From assembly GCF_026212465.1 (NCBI RefSeq), contig NC_080057.1, positions 8,233,398 to 8,297,397 on the forward strand: 64,000 bases of DNA, written 5' to 3'. Source of the stretch: Amaranthus tricolor. Its lineage: Eukaryota; Streptophyta; Magnoliopsida; Caryophyllales; Amaranthaceae. Positions 13,901 to 28,500 of this stretch are shown piece after piece. Position numbers and translations under genes: made by a program. Each line of letters opens with the position of its first letter. Position 1 is the first letter of the stretch. A model generated the notes under the pieces. The model was not told the DNA's origin. It made no database searches and worked only from the letters and a program-made list of their open reading frames with translations.

Positions 13901-15152
13901 GTTCATTCTTCATTGATCATTGATCCTTTTTCATTCTTCATCGTTCATTTGTCATTGATAATTGATCCTTGTTCATTCTTCATCGTTCATTCGTCATTGA
14001 CCATTAATCCTTGTTCATTCTTCATCGTTCATTCGTCATTCATCATTGATCCTTGTTCATTCTTCATCGTTCATTCTTCATTCATCATTGATCCTTGTTC
14101 ATTCTTCATCGTTCATCCTTCATTGATCATTGATCCTTGTTCATTCTTCATCGTTCATTCGTCATTGACCATTGATCCTTGTTCATTCTTCATCGTTCAT
14201 TCTTCATTGATCATTGATCCTTGTTCATTCTTCATCGTTCATTCTTCATTGATCATTAATCCTTGTTCATTCTTCATCGTTCATTCTTCATTGATCATTG
14301 ACCCTTGTTCATTCTTCATCGTTCATTCTTCATTGATCATTGATCCTTGTTCATTCTTCATCGTTCATTCGTCATTGATCATTGATCCTTGTTCAATCTT
14401 CATCGTTCATTCTTCATTGACCATTAATCCTTGTTCATTCTTCATCGTTCATTCTTCATTGATCATTGATCCTTGTTCATTCTTCATCGTTCATTTGTCA
14501 TTGATAATTGATCCTTGTTTATTCTTCATCGTTCATTCTTCATTGATCATTGATCCTTGTTCATTCTTCATCAATCATTCTTCATTGATCATTGATCCTT
14601 GTTCATTCTTCATCGTTCATTCGTCATTGATCATTGATCCTTGTTCATTCTTCATCGTTCATTCTTCATTGACCATTGATCCTTGTTCATTCTTCATCGT
14701 TCATTCTTCATTGAGCATTAATCTTTGTTCATTCTTCACCGTTCATTCTTCATTGATCATTGATCCTTGTTCATTCTTCATCGTTCATTCTTCATTCATC
14801 ATTGATCCTTGTTCATTCTTCATCGTTCATTCTTCATTGATCATTGATCCTTGTTCATTCTTCATCGTTCATCCTTCGTTGATCATTGATCCTTGTTCAT
14901 TCTTCATCGTTCATTCGTCATTGACCATTAATCCTTGTTCATTCTTCATCGTTCATTCTTCAGTGATCATTGATCCTTGTTTAATCTTCATCGTTCATTC
15001 TTCATTGATCATTAATCCTTGTTCATTCTTCATCGTTCATTCTTCATTGATCATTGACCCTTGTTCATTCTTCATCGTTCATTCTTCATTGATCATTGAT
15101 CCTTGTTCATTCTTCATCGTTCATTCGTCATTGATCATTGATCCTAGTTCAT
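10902..15152 (+). repeat. 4,251-bp tandem duplication, unit 1
   Basis: Matches the adjoining 15,153-19,403 at an exact offset of 4,251 bp. Match edges read by eye are 10,902-15,176 against 15,153-19,427, leaving a 24-bp interval for the crossover. The translated frames across the unit are identical between copies, including rare variants (SLGSFF, CSLFIIHSS, FFINHSS, FFTVHSS, SSVIIDPCLIF). 4,251 equals 102 monomers minus 33 bp, which matches one 37-bp and two 28-bp monomers in the unit. Confidence 0.92.
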
Positions 15153-18100
15153 TCTTCATCGTTCATTCTTCATTGACCATTAATCGTTGTTTATTCTTCA
15201 TCGTTCATTCTTCATCGATCATTGATCCTTTTTCATTCTTCATCGTTCATTTGTCATTGATAATTGATCCTTGTTCATTCTTTATCGTTCATTCTTCATT
15301 GATCATTGATCCTTGTTCATTCTTCATCGTTCATTCTTCATTGATCATTGATCCTTGTTCATTCTTCATCGTTCATTCTTCATTGACCATTGATCCTTGT
15401 TCATTCTTCATCGTTCATTCTTCATTGAGCATTAATCTTTGTTCATTCTTCATCGTTCATTCTTCATTGATCATTGATCCTTGTTCATTCTTCATCGTTC
15501 ATTCTTCATTGATCATGGATCCTTGTTCATTCTTCATCGTTCATTCTTCATTGATCATTGATCCTTGTTCATTCTTCATCGTTCATCCTTCATTGATCAT
15601 TGATCCTTGTTCATTCTTCATCGTTCATTCTTCATTGATCATTGATCCTTTTTCATTCTTCATCGTTCATTTGTCATTGATAATTGATCCTTGTTCATTC
15701 TTCATCGTTCATTCTTCATTCATCATTGATCCTTGTTCATTCTTCATCGTTCATTCTTCATTGATCATTGATCCTTGTTCATTCTTCATCGTTCATCCTT
15801 CATTGATCATTGATCCTTGTTCATTCTTCATCGTTCATCCTTCATTGATCATTGATCCTTGTTCATTCTTCATCGTTCATTCGTCATTGACCATTAATCC
15901 TTGTTCATTCTTAATCGTTCATTCTTCATTGATCATTGATCCTTGTTCATTCTTCATCGTTCATTTGTCATTGATAATTGATCCTTGTTTATTCTTCATC
16001 GTTCATTCTTTATTGATCATTGATCCTTGTTCATTCTTCATCGTTCATTCTTCATTGATCATTGATCCTTGTTCATTCTTCATCGTTCATTCGTCATTGA
16101 TCATTGATCCTTGTTCATTCTTCATCGTTCATTCTTCATTGACCATTGATCCTTGTTAATTCTTCATCGTTCATTCTTCATTGAGCATTAATCTTGGTTC
16201 ATTCTTCATCGTTCATTCTTCATTGATCATTGATCCTTGTTCATTCTTCATCGTTCATTCTTCATTCATCATTGATCCTTGTTCATTCTTCATCGTTCAT
16301 TCTTCATTGATCATTGATCCTTGTTCATTCTTCATCGTTCATCCTTCATTGATCATTGATCCTTGTTTATTCTTCATCGTTCATTCGTCATTGACCATTA
16401 ATCCTTGTTCATTCTTCATCGTTCATTCTTCATTGATCATTGATCCTTGTTTATTCTTCATCGTTCATTCTTCATTGATCATTAATCCTTGTTCACTCTT
16501 CATCATTCATTCTTCATTGATCATTGACCCTTGTTCATTCTTCATCGTTCATTCTTCATTGATCATTGATCCTTGTTCATTCTTCATCGTTCATTCGTCA
16601 TTGATCATTGATCCTAGTTCATTCTTCATCGTTCATTCTTCATTGATCATTGATCCTTGTTCATTCTTCATCGTTCATTCTTCATTGATCATTGATCCTT
16701 GTTCATTCTTCATCGTTCATCCTTCATTGATCATTGATCCTTGTTCATTCTTCATCGTTCATTCGTCATTGATCATTGATCCTTGTTCAATCTTCATCGT
16801 TCATTCTTCATTGACCATTAATCCTTGTTCATTCTTCATCGTTCATTCTTCATTGATCATTGATCCTTGTTAATTCTTCATCGTTCATTCTTCATTGAGC
16901 ATTAATCTTTGTTCATTCTTCATCGTTCATTCGTCATTGATCATTGATCCTTGTTCATTCTTCATTGACCATTGATCCTTGTTCATTCTTCATCGTTCAT
17001 TCGTCATTGACCATTAATCCTTGTTTATTCTTCATCGTTCATTCTTCATTGATCATTGATCCTTTTTCATTCTTCATCGTTCATTCTTCATTCATCATTG
17101 ATCCTTGTTCATTCTTCATCGTTCATTCTTCATTGATCATTGATCCTTGTTCATTCTTCATCATTCATCCTTCATTGATCATTGATCCTTGTTCATTCTT
17201 CATCGTTCATTCGTCATTGACCATTAATCCTTGTTCATTCTTCATCGTTCATTCTTCATTGATCATTGATCCTTGTTTATTCTTCATCGTTCATTCTTCA
17301 TTGATCATTAATCCTTGTTCATTCTTCATCGTTCATTCTTCATTGATCATTGACCCTTGTTCATTCTTCATCGTTCATTCTTCATTGATCATTGATCCTT
17401 GTTCATTCTTCATCGTTCATTCGTCATTGATCATTGATCCTAGTTCATTCTTCATCGTTCTTTCTTCATTGATCATTGATCCTTGTTCATTCTTCATCGT
17501 TCATTCTTCATTGATCATGGATCCTTGTTCATTCTTCATCGTTCATCCTTCATTGATCATTGATCCTTGTTCATTCTTCATCGTTCATTCGTCATTGATC
17601 ATTGATCCTTGTTCAATCTTTATCGTTCATTCTTCATTGACCATTAATCCTTGTTCATTTTTCATCGTTCATTCTTCATTGATCATTGATCCTTGTTCAT
17701 TCTTCATCGTTCATTCTTCATTGAGCATTAATCTTTGTTCATTCTTCATCGTTCATTCGTCATTGATCATTGATCCTTGTTCATTCTTCATCGTTCATTC
17801 TTCATTGATCATTGATCCTTGTTCATTCTTCATCGTTCATTCTTCATTTAGATTCTTGTTCATTCTTCATCGTTCATTCTTCATTCATCATTGATCCTTG
17901 TTCATTCTTCATCGTTCATTCGTCATTCATCATTGATCCTTGTTCATTCTTCATCGTTCATTTGTCATTCATCATTGATCCTTATTCATTCTTCATTGAT
18001 CATTGACCCTTGTTCATTCTTCATCGTTCATTCTTTATTGATCATTGATCCTTGTTCATTCTTCATCGTTCATTCGTCATTGATCATTGATCCTTGTTCA

Positions 18101-19403
18101 ATCTTCATCGTTCATTCGTCATTGACCATTAATCCTTGTTTATTCTTCATCGTTCATTCTTCATTGATCATTGATCCTTTTTCATTCTTCATCGTTCATT
18201 TGTCATTGATAATTGATCCTTGTTCATTCTTCATCGTTCATTCGTCATTGACCATTAATCCTTGTTCATTCTTCATCGTTCATTCGTCATTCATCATTGA
18301 TCCTTGTTCATTCTTCATCGTTCATTCTTCATTCATCATTGATCCTTGTTCATTCTTCATCGTTCATCCTTCATTGATCATTGATCCTTGTTCATTCTTC
18401 ATCGTTCATTCGTCATTGACCATTGATCCTTGTTCATTCTTCATCGTTCATTCTTCATTGATCATTGATCCTTGTTCATTCTTCATCGTTCATTCTTCAT
18501 TGATCATTAATCCTTGTTCATTCTTCATCGTTCATTCTTCATTGATCATTGACCCTTGTTCATTCTTCATCGTTCATTCTTCATTGATCATTGATCCTTG
18601 TTCATTCTTCATCGTTCATTCGTCATTGATCATTGATCCTTGTTCAATCTTCATCGTTCATTCTTCATTGACCATTAATCCTTGTTCATTCTTCATCGTT
18701 CATTCTTCATTGATCATTGATCCTTGTTCATTCTTCATCGTTCATTTGTCATTGATAATTGATCCTTGTTTATTCTTCATCGTTCATTCTTCATTGATCA
18801 TTGATCCTTGTTCATTCTTCATCAATCATTCTTCATTGATCATTGATCCTTGTTCATTCTTCATCGTTCATTCGTCATTGATCATTGATCCTTGTTCATT
18901 CTTCATCGTTCATTCTTCATTGACCATTGATCCTTGTTCATTCTTCATCGTTCATTCTTCATTGAGCATTAATCTTTGTTCATTCTTCACCGTTCATTCT
19001 TCATTGATCATTGATCCTTGTTCATTCTTCATCGTTCATTCTTCATTCATCATTGATCCTTGTTCATTCTTCATCGTTCATTCTTCATTGATCATTGATC
19101 CTTGTTCATTCTTCATCGTTCATCCTTCGTTGATCATTGATCCTTGTTCATTCTTCATCGTTCATTCGTCATTGACCATTAATCCTTGTTCATTCTTCAT
19201 CGTTCATTCTTCAGTGATCATTGATCCTTGTTTAATCTTCATCGTTCATTCTTCATTGATCATTAATCCTTGTTCATTCTTCATCGTTCATTCTTCATTG
19301 ATCATTGACCCTTGTTCATTCTTCATCGTTCATTCTTCATTGATCATTGATCCTTGTTCATTCTTCATCGTTCATTCGTCATTGATCATTGATCCTAGTT
19401 CAT
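15153..19403 (+). repeat. 4,251-bp tandem duplication, unit 2
   Basis: Direct tandem partner of 10,902-15,152. The join at about 15,153-15,176 places an ATCCTAGTT monomer next to an ATTAATCGTTG monomer. In the second large block (about 29.1 kb) the array passes through this region once, so the single state exists nearby. Confidence 0.92.
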
Positions 19404-20113
19404 TCTTCATCGTTCATTCTTCATTGATCATTGATCCTTGTTCATTCTTCATCGTTCATTCTTCATTGATCATGGATCCTTGTTCATTCTTCATCGTTCA
19501 TCCTTCATTGATCATTGATCCTTGTTCATTCTTCATCGTTCATTCGTCATTGATCATTGATCCTTGTTCAATCTTCATCGTTCATTCTTCATTGACCATT
19601 AATCCTTGTTCATTTTTCATCGTTCATTCTTCATTGATCATTGATCCTTGTTCATTCTTCATCGTTCATTCTTCATTGAGCATTAATCTTTGTTCATTCT
19701 TCATCGTTCATTCGTCATTGATCATTGATCCTTGTTCATTCTTCATCGTTCATTCTTCATTGATCATTGATCCTTGTTCATTCTTCATCGTTCATTCTTC
19801 ATTTAGATTCTTGTTCATTCTTCATCGTTCATTCTTCATTCATCATTGATCCTTGTTCATTCTTCATCGTTCATTCGTCATTCATCATTGATCCTTGTTC
19901 ATTCTTCATCGTTCATTTGTCATTCATCATTGATCCTTGTTCATTCTTCATTGATCATTGACCCTTGTTCATTCTTCATCGTTCATTCTTTATTGATCAT
20001 TGATCCTTGTTCATTCTTCATCGTTCATTCGTCATTGATCATTGATCCTTGTTCAATCTTCATCGTTCATTCGTCATTGACCATTAATCCTTGTTTATTC
20101 TTCATCGTTCATT

Positions 20114-20120
20114 CTTCATT
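20114..20120 (+). repeat. One-heptamer insertion in a monomer
   Basis: One extra heptamer (CTTCATT in this register) lengthens a monomer to 49 bp. The homologous site in the second block, near 31,625, lacks it. The same kind of extra heptamer is present at about 41,651, 43,328 and 45,215. Confidence 0.85.
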
Positions 20121-20760
20121 CTTCATTGATCATTGATCCTTTTTCATTCTTCATCGTTCATTTGTCATTGATAATTGATCCTTGTTCATTCTTCATCGTT
20201 CATTCGTCATTGACCATTAATCCTTGTTCATTCTTCATCGTTCATTCTTCATTGATCATTGATCCTTGTTCATTCTTCATCGTTCATTCGTCATTGATCA
20301 TTCATCCTTGTTCATTCTTCATCGTTCATTCTTCATTGACCATTGATCCTTGTTCATTCTTCATCGTTCATTCTTCATTGATCATTGATCCTTGTTCATT
20401 CTTCATCGTTCATTCGTCATTGACCATTAATCCTTGTTCATTCTTCATCGTTCATTCTTCATTGATCATTGACCCTTGTTCATTCTTCATCGTTCATTCT
20501 TCATTGATCATTGATCCTTGTTCATTCTTCATCGTTCATTCGTCATTGATCATTGATCCTAGTTCATTCTTCATCGTTCATTCTTCATTGATCATTGATC
20601 CTTGTTCATTCTTCATCGTTCATTCTTCATTGATCATTGATCCTTGTTCATTCTTCATCGTTCATCCTTCATTGATCATTGATCCTTGTTCATTCTTCAT
20701 CGTTCATTCGTCATTGATCATTGATCCTTGTTCAATCTTCATCGTTCATTCTTCATTGAC

Positions 20761-22524
20761 CATTAATCGTTGTTTATTCTTCATCGTTCATTCTTCATTG
20801 ATCATTGATCCTTTTTCATTCTTCATCGTTCATTTGTCATTGATAATTGATCCTTGTTCATTCTTCATCGTTCATTCTTCATTGATCATTGATCCTTGTT
20901 CATTCTTCATCGTACATTCTTCATTGACCATTGATCCTTGTTCATTCTTCATCGTTCATTCTTCATTGAGCATTAATCTTTGTTCATTCTTCATCGTTCA
21001 TTCTTCATTGATCATTGATCCTTGTTCATTCTTCATCGTTCATTCTTCATTGATCATGGATCCTTGTTCATTCTTCATCGTTCATCTTTCATTGATCATT
21101 GATCCTTGTTCATTCTTCATCGTTCATCCTTCATTGATCATTGATCCTTGTTCATTCTTCATCGTTCATTCTTCATTGATCATTGATCCTTTTTCATTCT
21201 TCATCGTTCATTTGTCATTGATAATTGATCCTTGTTCATTCTTCATCGTTCATTCTTCATTCATCATTGATCCTTGTTCATTCTTCATCGTTCATTCTTC
21301 ATTGATCATTGATCCTTGTTCATTCTTCATCGTTCATCCTTCATTGATCATTGATCCTTGTTCATTCTTCATCGTTCATTCGTCATTGACCATTAATCCT
21401 TGTTCATTCTTAATCGTTCATTCTTCATTGATCATTGATCCTTGTTCATTCTTCATCGTTCATTTGTCATTGATAATTGATCCTTGTTTATTCTTCATCG
21501 TTCATTCTTCATTGATCATTGATCCTTGTTCATTCTTCATCAATCATTCTTCATTGATCATTGATCCTTGTTCATTCTTCATCGTTCATTCGTCATTGAT
21601 CATTGATCCTTGTTCATTCTTCATCGTTCATTCTTCATTGACCATTAATCGTTGTTTATTCTTCATCGTTCATTCTTCATTGATCATTGATCCTTTTTCA
21701 TTCTTCATCGTTCATTTGTCATTGATAATTGATCCTTGTTCATTCTTCATCGTTCATTCTTCATTGATCATTGATCCTTGTTCATTCTTCATCGTACATT
21801 CTTCATTGATCATTGATCCTTGTTCATTCTTCATCGTTCATTCTTCATTGACCATTGATCCTTGTTCATTCTTCATCGTTCATTCTTCATTGAGCATTAA
21901 TCTTTGTTCATTCTTCATCGTTCATTCTTCATTGATCATTGATCCTTGTTCATTCTTCATCGTTCATTCTTCATTGATCATGGATCCTTGTTCATTCTTC
22001 ATCGTTCATCCTTCATTGATCATTGATCCTTGTTCATTCTTCATCGTTCATCCTTCATTGATCATTGATCCTTGTTCATTCTTCATCGTTCATTCTTCAT
22101 TGATCATTGATCCTTTTTCATTCTTCATCGTTCATTTGTCATTGATAATTGATCCTTGTTCATTCTTCATCGTTCATTCTTCATTCATCATTGATCCTTG
22201 TTCATTCTTCATCGTTCATTCTTCATTGATCATTGATCCTTGTTCATTCTTCATCGTTCATCCTTCATTGATCATTGATCCTTGTTCATTCTTCATCGTT
22301 CATTCGTCATTGACCATTAATCCTTGTTCATTCTTAATCGTTCATTCTTCATTGATCATTGATCCTTGTTCATTCTTCATCGTTCATTTGTCATTGATAA
22401 TTGATCCTTGTTTATTCTTCATCGTTCATTCTTCATTGATCATTGATCCTTGTTCATTCTTCATCAATCATTCTTCATTGATCATTGATCCTTGTTCATT
22501 CTTCATCGTTCATTCGTCATTGAT
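20761..22524 (+). repeat. 21-monomer higher-order repeat, two copies
   Basis: The diagnostic CATTAATCGT variant begins at 20,761 and 21,643, exactly 882 bp or 21 monomers apart. The same ordered set of variants follows both (a TTTTTC monomer, a TTGTCATTGATAATTG monomer, an ATCATGGATCC monomer and a CTTAATCG monomer). The second copy has one extra monomer. Confidence 0.88.
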
Positions 22525-25500
22525 CACTGATCCTTGTTCATTCTTCATCGTTCATTCTTCATTGACCATTGATCCTTGTTCATTCTTCATCGTTCATTCT
22601 TCATTGAGCATTAATCTTTGTTCATTCTTCATCGTTCATTTGTCATTCATCATTGATCCTTGTTCATTCTTCATTGATCATTGACCCTTGTTCATTCTTC
22701 ATCGTTCATTCTTTATTGATCATTGATCCTTGTTCATTCTTCATCGTTCATTCGTCATTGATCATTGATCCTTGTTCAATCTTCATCGTTCATTCGTCAT
22801 TGACCATTAATCCTTGTTTATTCTTCATCGTTCATTCTTCATTGATCATTGATCCTTTTTCATTCTTCATCGTTCATTTGTCATTGATAATTGATCCTTG
22901 TTCATTCTTCATCGTTCATTCGTCATTGACCATTAATCCTTGTTCATTCTTCATCGTTCATTCTTCATTGATCATTGATCCTTGTTCATTCTTCATCGTT
23001 CATTCGTCATTGATCATTCATCCTTGTTCATTCTTCATCGTTCATTCTTCATTGACCATTGATCCTTGTTCATTCTTCATCGTTCATTCTTCATTGATCA
23101 TTGATCCTTGTTCATTCTTCATCGTTCATTCGTCATTGACCATTAATCCTTGTTCATTCTTCATCGTTCATTCTTCATTGATCATTGACCCTTGTTCATT
23201 CTTCATCGTTCATTCTTCATTGATCATTGATCCTTGTTCATTCTTCATCGTTCATTCGTCATTGATCATTGATCCTAGTTCATTCTTCATCGTTCATTCT
23301 TCATTGATCCTTGTTTATTCTTCATCGTTCATTCTTCATTGATCATTGATCCTTGTTCATTCTTCATCGTTCATCCTTCATTGATCATTGATCCTTGTTC
23401 ATTCTTCATCGTTCATTCGTCATTGATCATTGATCCTTGTTCAATCTTCATCGTTCATTCTTCATTGACCATTAATCGTTGTTTATTCTTCATCGTTCAT
23501 TCTTCATTGATCATTGATCCTTTTTCATTCTTCATCGTTCATTTGTCATTGATAATTGATCCTTGTTCATTCTTCATCGTTCATTCTTCATTGATCATTG
23601 ATCCTTGTTCATTCTTCATCGTACATTCTTCATTGATCATTGATCCTTGTTCATTCTTCATCGTTCATTCTTCATTGACCATTGATCCTTGTTCATTCTT
23701 CATCGTTCATTCTTCATTGAGCATTAATCTTTGTTCATTCTTCATCGTTCATTCTTCATTGATCATTGATCCTTGTTCATTCTTCATCGTTCATTCTTCA
23801 ATGATCATGGATCCTTGTTCATTCTTCATCGTTCATCCTTCATTGATCATTGATCCTTGTTCATTCTTCATCGTTCATCCTTCATTGATCATTGATCCTT
23901 GTTCATTCTTCATCGTTCATTCTTCTTTGATCATTGATCCTTTTTCATTCTTCATCGTTCATTTGTCATTGATAATTGATCCTTGTTCATTCTTCATCGT
24001 TCATTCTTCATTCATCATTGATCCTTGTTCATTCTTCATCGTTCATTCTTCATTGATCATTGATCCTTGTTCATTATTCATCGTTCATCCTTCATTGATC
24101 ATTGATCCTTGTTCATTCTTCATCGTTCATTCGTCATTGACCATTAATCCTTGTTCATTCTTCATCGTGCATTATTCATTGATCATTGATCCTTGTTTAT
24201 TCTTCATCGTTCATTCTTCATTGATCATTAATCCTTGTTCATTCTTCATCGTTCATTCTTCATTGATCAATGACCCTTGTTCATTCTTCATCGTTCATTC
24301 GTCATTGATCATTGATCCTTGTTCATTCTTCATCGTTCATTCGTCATTGATCATTGATCCTTGTTCATTCTTCATCGTTCATTCTTCATTAATCATTGAT
24401 CCTTGTTCATTCTTCATCGTTCATTCTTCATTGATCATGGATCCTTGTTCATTCTTCATCGTTCATCATTCATTGATCATTGATCCTTGTTCATTCTTCA
24501 TCGTTCATTCGTCATTGATCATTGATGCTTGTTCAATCTTCATCGTTCATTCTTCATTGACCATTAATCCTTGTTCATTCTCCATCGTTCATTCTTCATT
24601 GATCATTGATCCTTGTTCATTCTTCATCGTTCATTCTTCATTGAGCATTAATCTTTGTTCATTCTTCATCGTTCATTCGTCATTGATCATTGATCCTTGT
24701 TCATTCTTCATCGTTCATTCTTCATTGATCATTGATCCGTGTTCATTCTTCATCGTTCATTCTTCATTGAGATTCTTGTTCATTCTTCATCGTTCATTCT
24801 TCATTCATCATTGATCCTTGTTCATTCTTCATCGTTCATTCGTCATTCATCATTGATCCTTGTTAATTCTTCATCGTTCATTTATCATTCATCATTGATC
24901 CTTGTTCATTCTTCATTGATCATTGACCCTTGTTCATTCTTCATCGTTCATTCGTCATTGATCATTGATCCTTGTTCAATCTTCATCGTTCATTCTTCAT
25001 TAACCATTAATCGTTGTTTATTCTTCATCGTTCATTCTTCATCGATCATTGATCCTTTTTCATTCTTCATCGTTCATTTGTCATTAATAATTGATCCTTG
25101 TTCATTCTTTATCGTTCATTCTTCATTGATCATTGATCCTTGTTCATTCTTCATCGTTCATTGTTCATTGATCATTGATCCTTGTTCATTCTTCATCGTT
25201 CATTCTTCATTGACCATTGATCCTTGTTCATTCTTCATCGTTCATCCTTCATTGATCATTGATCCTTGTTCATTCTTCATCCTTCATTGATCATTGATCC
25301 TTGTTCATTCTTCATCGTTCATTCTTCATTGATCATTGATCCTTTTTCATTCTTAATCGTTCATTTGTCATTGATAATTGATCCTTGTTCATTCTTCATC
25401 GTTCATTCGTCATTGATCATTGATCCTTGTTCATTCTTCATCATTCATTCTTCATTGATCATTGATCCTTGTTCATTCTTCATCGTTCATTCTTCATTGA

Positions 25501-28500
25501 GATTCTTGTTCATTCTTCATCGTTCATTCTTCATTCATCATTGATCCTAGTTCATTCTTCATCGTTCATTCGTCATTCATCATTGATCCTTGTTCATTCT
25601 TCATCGTTCATTTGTCATTCATCATTGATCCTTGTTCATTCTTCATTGATCATTGACCCTTGTTCATTCTTCATCGTTCATTCTTTATTGATCATTGATC
25701 CTTGTTCATTCTTCATCGTTCATTCGTCATTGATCATTGATCCTTGTTCAATCTTCATCGTTCATTCGTCATTGACCATTAATCCTTGTTTATTCTTCAT
25801 CGTTCATTCTTCATTGATCATTGATCCTTTTTCATTCTTCATCGTTCATTTGTCATTGATAATTGATCCTTGTTCATTCTTGATCGTTCATTCGTCATTG
25901 ATCATTGATCCTTGTTCATTCTTCATCGTTCATTCTTCATTGATCATTGATCCTTGTTCATTCTTCATCGTTCATTCGTCATTGATCATTGATCCTTGTT
26001 CATTTTTCATCGTTCATTCTTCATTGACCATTGATCCTTGTTCATTCTTCATTGATCATTGATCCTTGTTCATTCTTCATCGTTCATTCGTCATTGACGA
26101 TTAATCCTTGTTCATTCTTCATCGTTCATTCTTCATTGATCATTGACCCTTGTTCATTCTTCATCGTTCATTCTTCATTGATCATTGATCCTTGTTCATT
26201 CTTCATCGTTCATTCGTCATTGATCATTGATCCTAGTTCATTCTTCATCGTTCATTCTTCATTGATCATTGATCCTTGTTCATTCTTCATCGTTCATTCT
26301 TCATTGATCATTGATCCTTGTTCATTCTTCATCGTTCATCCTTCATTGATCATTGATCCTTGTTCATTCTTCATCGTTCATTCGTCATTGATCATTCACC
26401 CTTGTACAATCTTCATCGTTCATTCTTCATTGACCATTAATCGTTGTTTATTCTTCATCGTTCATTCTTCATCGATCATTGATCCTTTTTCATTCTTCAT
26501 CGTTCATTTGTCATTGATAATTGATCCTTGTTCATTCTTTATCGTTCATTCTTCATTGATCATTGATCCTTGTTCATTCTTCATCGTTCATTCTTCATTG
26601 ATCATTGATCCTTGTTCATTCTTCATCGTTCATTCTTCATTGACCATTGATCCTTGTTCATTCTTCATCGTTCATTCTTCATTGAGCATTAATCTTTGTT
26701 CATTCTTCATCGTTCATTCTTCATTGATCATTGATCCTTGTTCATTCTTCATCGTTCATTCTTCATTGATCATGGATCCTTGTTCATTCTTCATCGTTCA
26801 TTCTTCATTGATCATTGATCCTTGTTCATTCTTCATCGTTCATCCTTCATTGATCATTGATCCTTGTTCATTCTTCATCGTTCATTCTTCATTGATCATT
26901 GATCCTTTTTCATTCTTCATCGTTCATTTGTCATTGATAATTGATCCTTGTTCATTCTTCATCGTTCATTCTTCATTCATCATTGATCCTTGTTCATTCT
27001 TCATCGTTCATTCTTCATTGATCATTGATCCTTGTTCATTCTTCATCGTTCATCCTTCATTGATCATTGATCCTTGTTCATTCTTCATCGTTCATCCTTC
27101 ATTGATCATTGATCCTTGTTCATTCTTCATCGTTCATTCGTCATTGACCATTAATCCTTGTTCATTCTTAATCGTTCATTCTTCATTGATCATTGATCCT
27201 TGTTCATTCTTCATCGTTCATTTGTCATTGATATTTGATCCTTGTTTATTCTTCATCGTTCATTCTTTATTGATCATTGATCCTTGTTCATTCTTCATCG
27301 TTCATTCTTCATTGATCATTGATCCTTGTTCATTCTTCATCGTTCATTCGTCATTGATCATTGATCCTTGTTCATTCTTCATCGTTCATTCTTCATTGAC
27401 CATTGATCCTTGTTAATTCTTCATCGTTCATTCTTCATTGAGCATTAATCTTGGTTCATTCTTCATCGTTCATTCTTCATTGATCATTGATCCTTGTTCA
27501 TTCTTCATCGTTCATTCTTCATTCATCATTGATCCTTGTTCATTCTTCATCGTTCATTCTTCATTGATCATTGATCCTTGTTCATTATTCATCGTTCATC
27601 CTTCATTGATCATTGATCCTTGTTTATTCTTCATCGTTCATTCGTCATTGACCATTAATCCTTGTTCATTCTTCATCGTTCATTCTTCATTGATCATTGA
27701 TCCTTGTTTATTCTTCATCGTTCATTCTTCATTGATCATTAATCCTTGTTCACTCTTCATCGTTCATTCTTCATTGATCATTGACCCTTGTTCATTCTTC
27801 ATCGTTCATTCTTCATTGATCATTGATCCTTGTTCATTCTTCATCGTTCATTCGTCATTGATCATTGATCCTAGTTCATTCTTCATCGTTCATTCTTCAT
27901 TGATCATTGATCCTTGTTCATTCTTCATCGTTCATTCTTCATTGATCATTGATCCTTGTTCATTCTTCATCGTTCATCCTTCATTGATCATTGATCCTTG
28001 TTCATTCTTCATCGTTCATTCGTCATTGATCATTGATCCTTGTTCAATCTTCATCGTTCATTCTTCATTGACCATTAATCCTTGTTCATTCTTCATCGTT
28101 CATTCTTCATTGATCATTGATCCTTGTTAATTCTTCATCGTTCATTCTTCATTGAGCATTAATCTTTGTTCATTCTTCATCGTTCATTCGTCATTGATCA
28201 TTGATCCTTGTTCATTCTTCATTGACCATTGATCCTTGTTCATTCTTCATCGTTCATTCGTCATTGACCATTAATCCTTGTTTATTCTTCATCGTTCATT
28301 CTTCATTGATCATTGATCCTTTTTCATTCTTCATCGTTCATTCTTCATTCATCATTGATCCTTGTTCATTCTTCATCGTTCATTCTTCATTGATCATTGA
28401 TCCTTGTTCATTCTTCATCATTCATCCTTCATTGATCATTGATCCTTGTTCATTCTTCATCGTTCATTCGTCATTGACCATTAATCCTTGTTCATTCTTC

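Larger units (their letters stand above)
8551..23974 (+). repeat. Large tandem block, copy 1 (15.4 kb)
   Basis: Homologous to 23,975-35,518. Corresponding landmarks are offset by 15,424 bp at the start (9,390 with 24,814), 15,508 bp from 10,036 to about 13,640, and 11,257-11,544 bp afterwards. The length difference is fully accounted for: a 4,251-bp tandem duplication present only here, plus 84-, 252- and 42-bp gains in the second copy and a 7-bp gain here. The first mismatch on the left is at 8,550 against 23,974. Rare variants such as a VHYS monomer, LINDPC and a 28-bp monomer occur in the same order in both copies. Confidence 0.9.

Noticed and set aside
20126..22684. Very long open reading frames (such as 852 codons here, 957 codons at 31,355-34,228, 812 codons at 5,476-7,914) as genes
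   Set aside because: They translate to one 14-residue peptide repeated without any domain, start or regulatory context, and follow the satellite orientation. They are expected from a 42-bp repeat with one stop-free frame.
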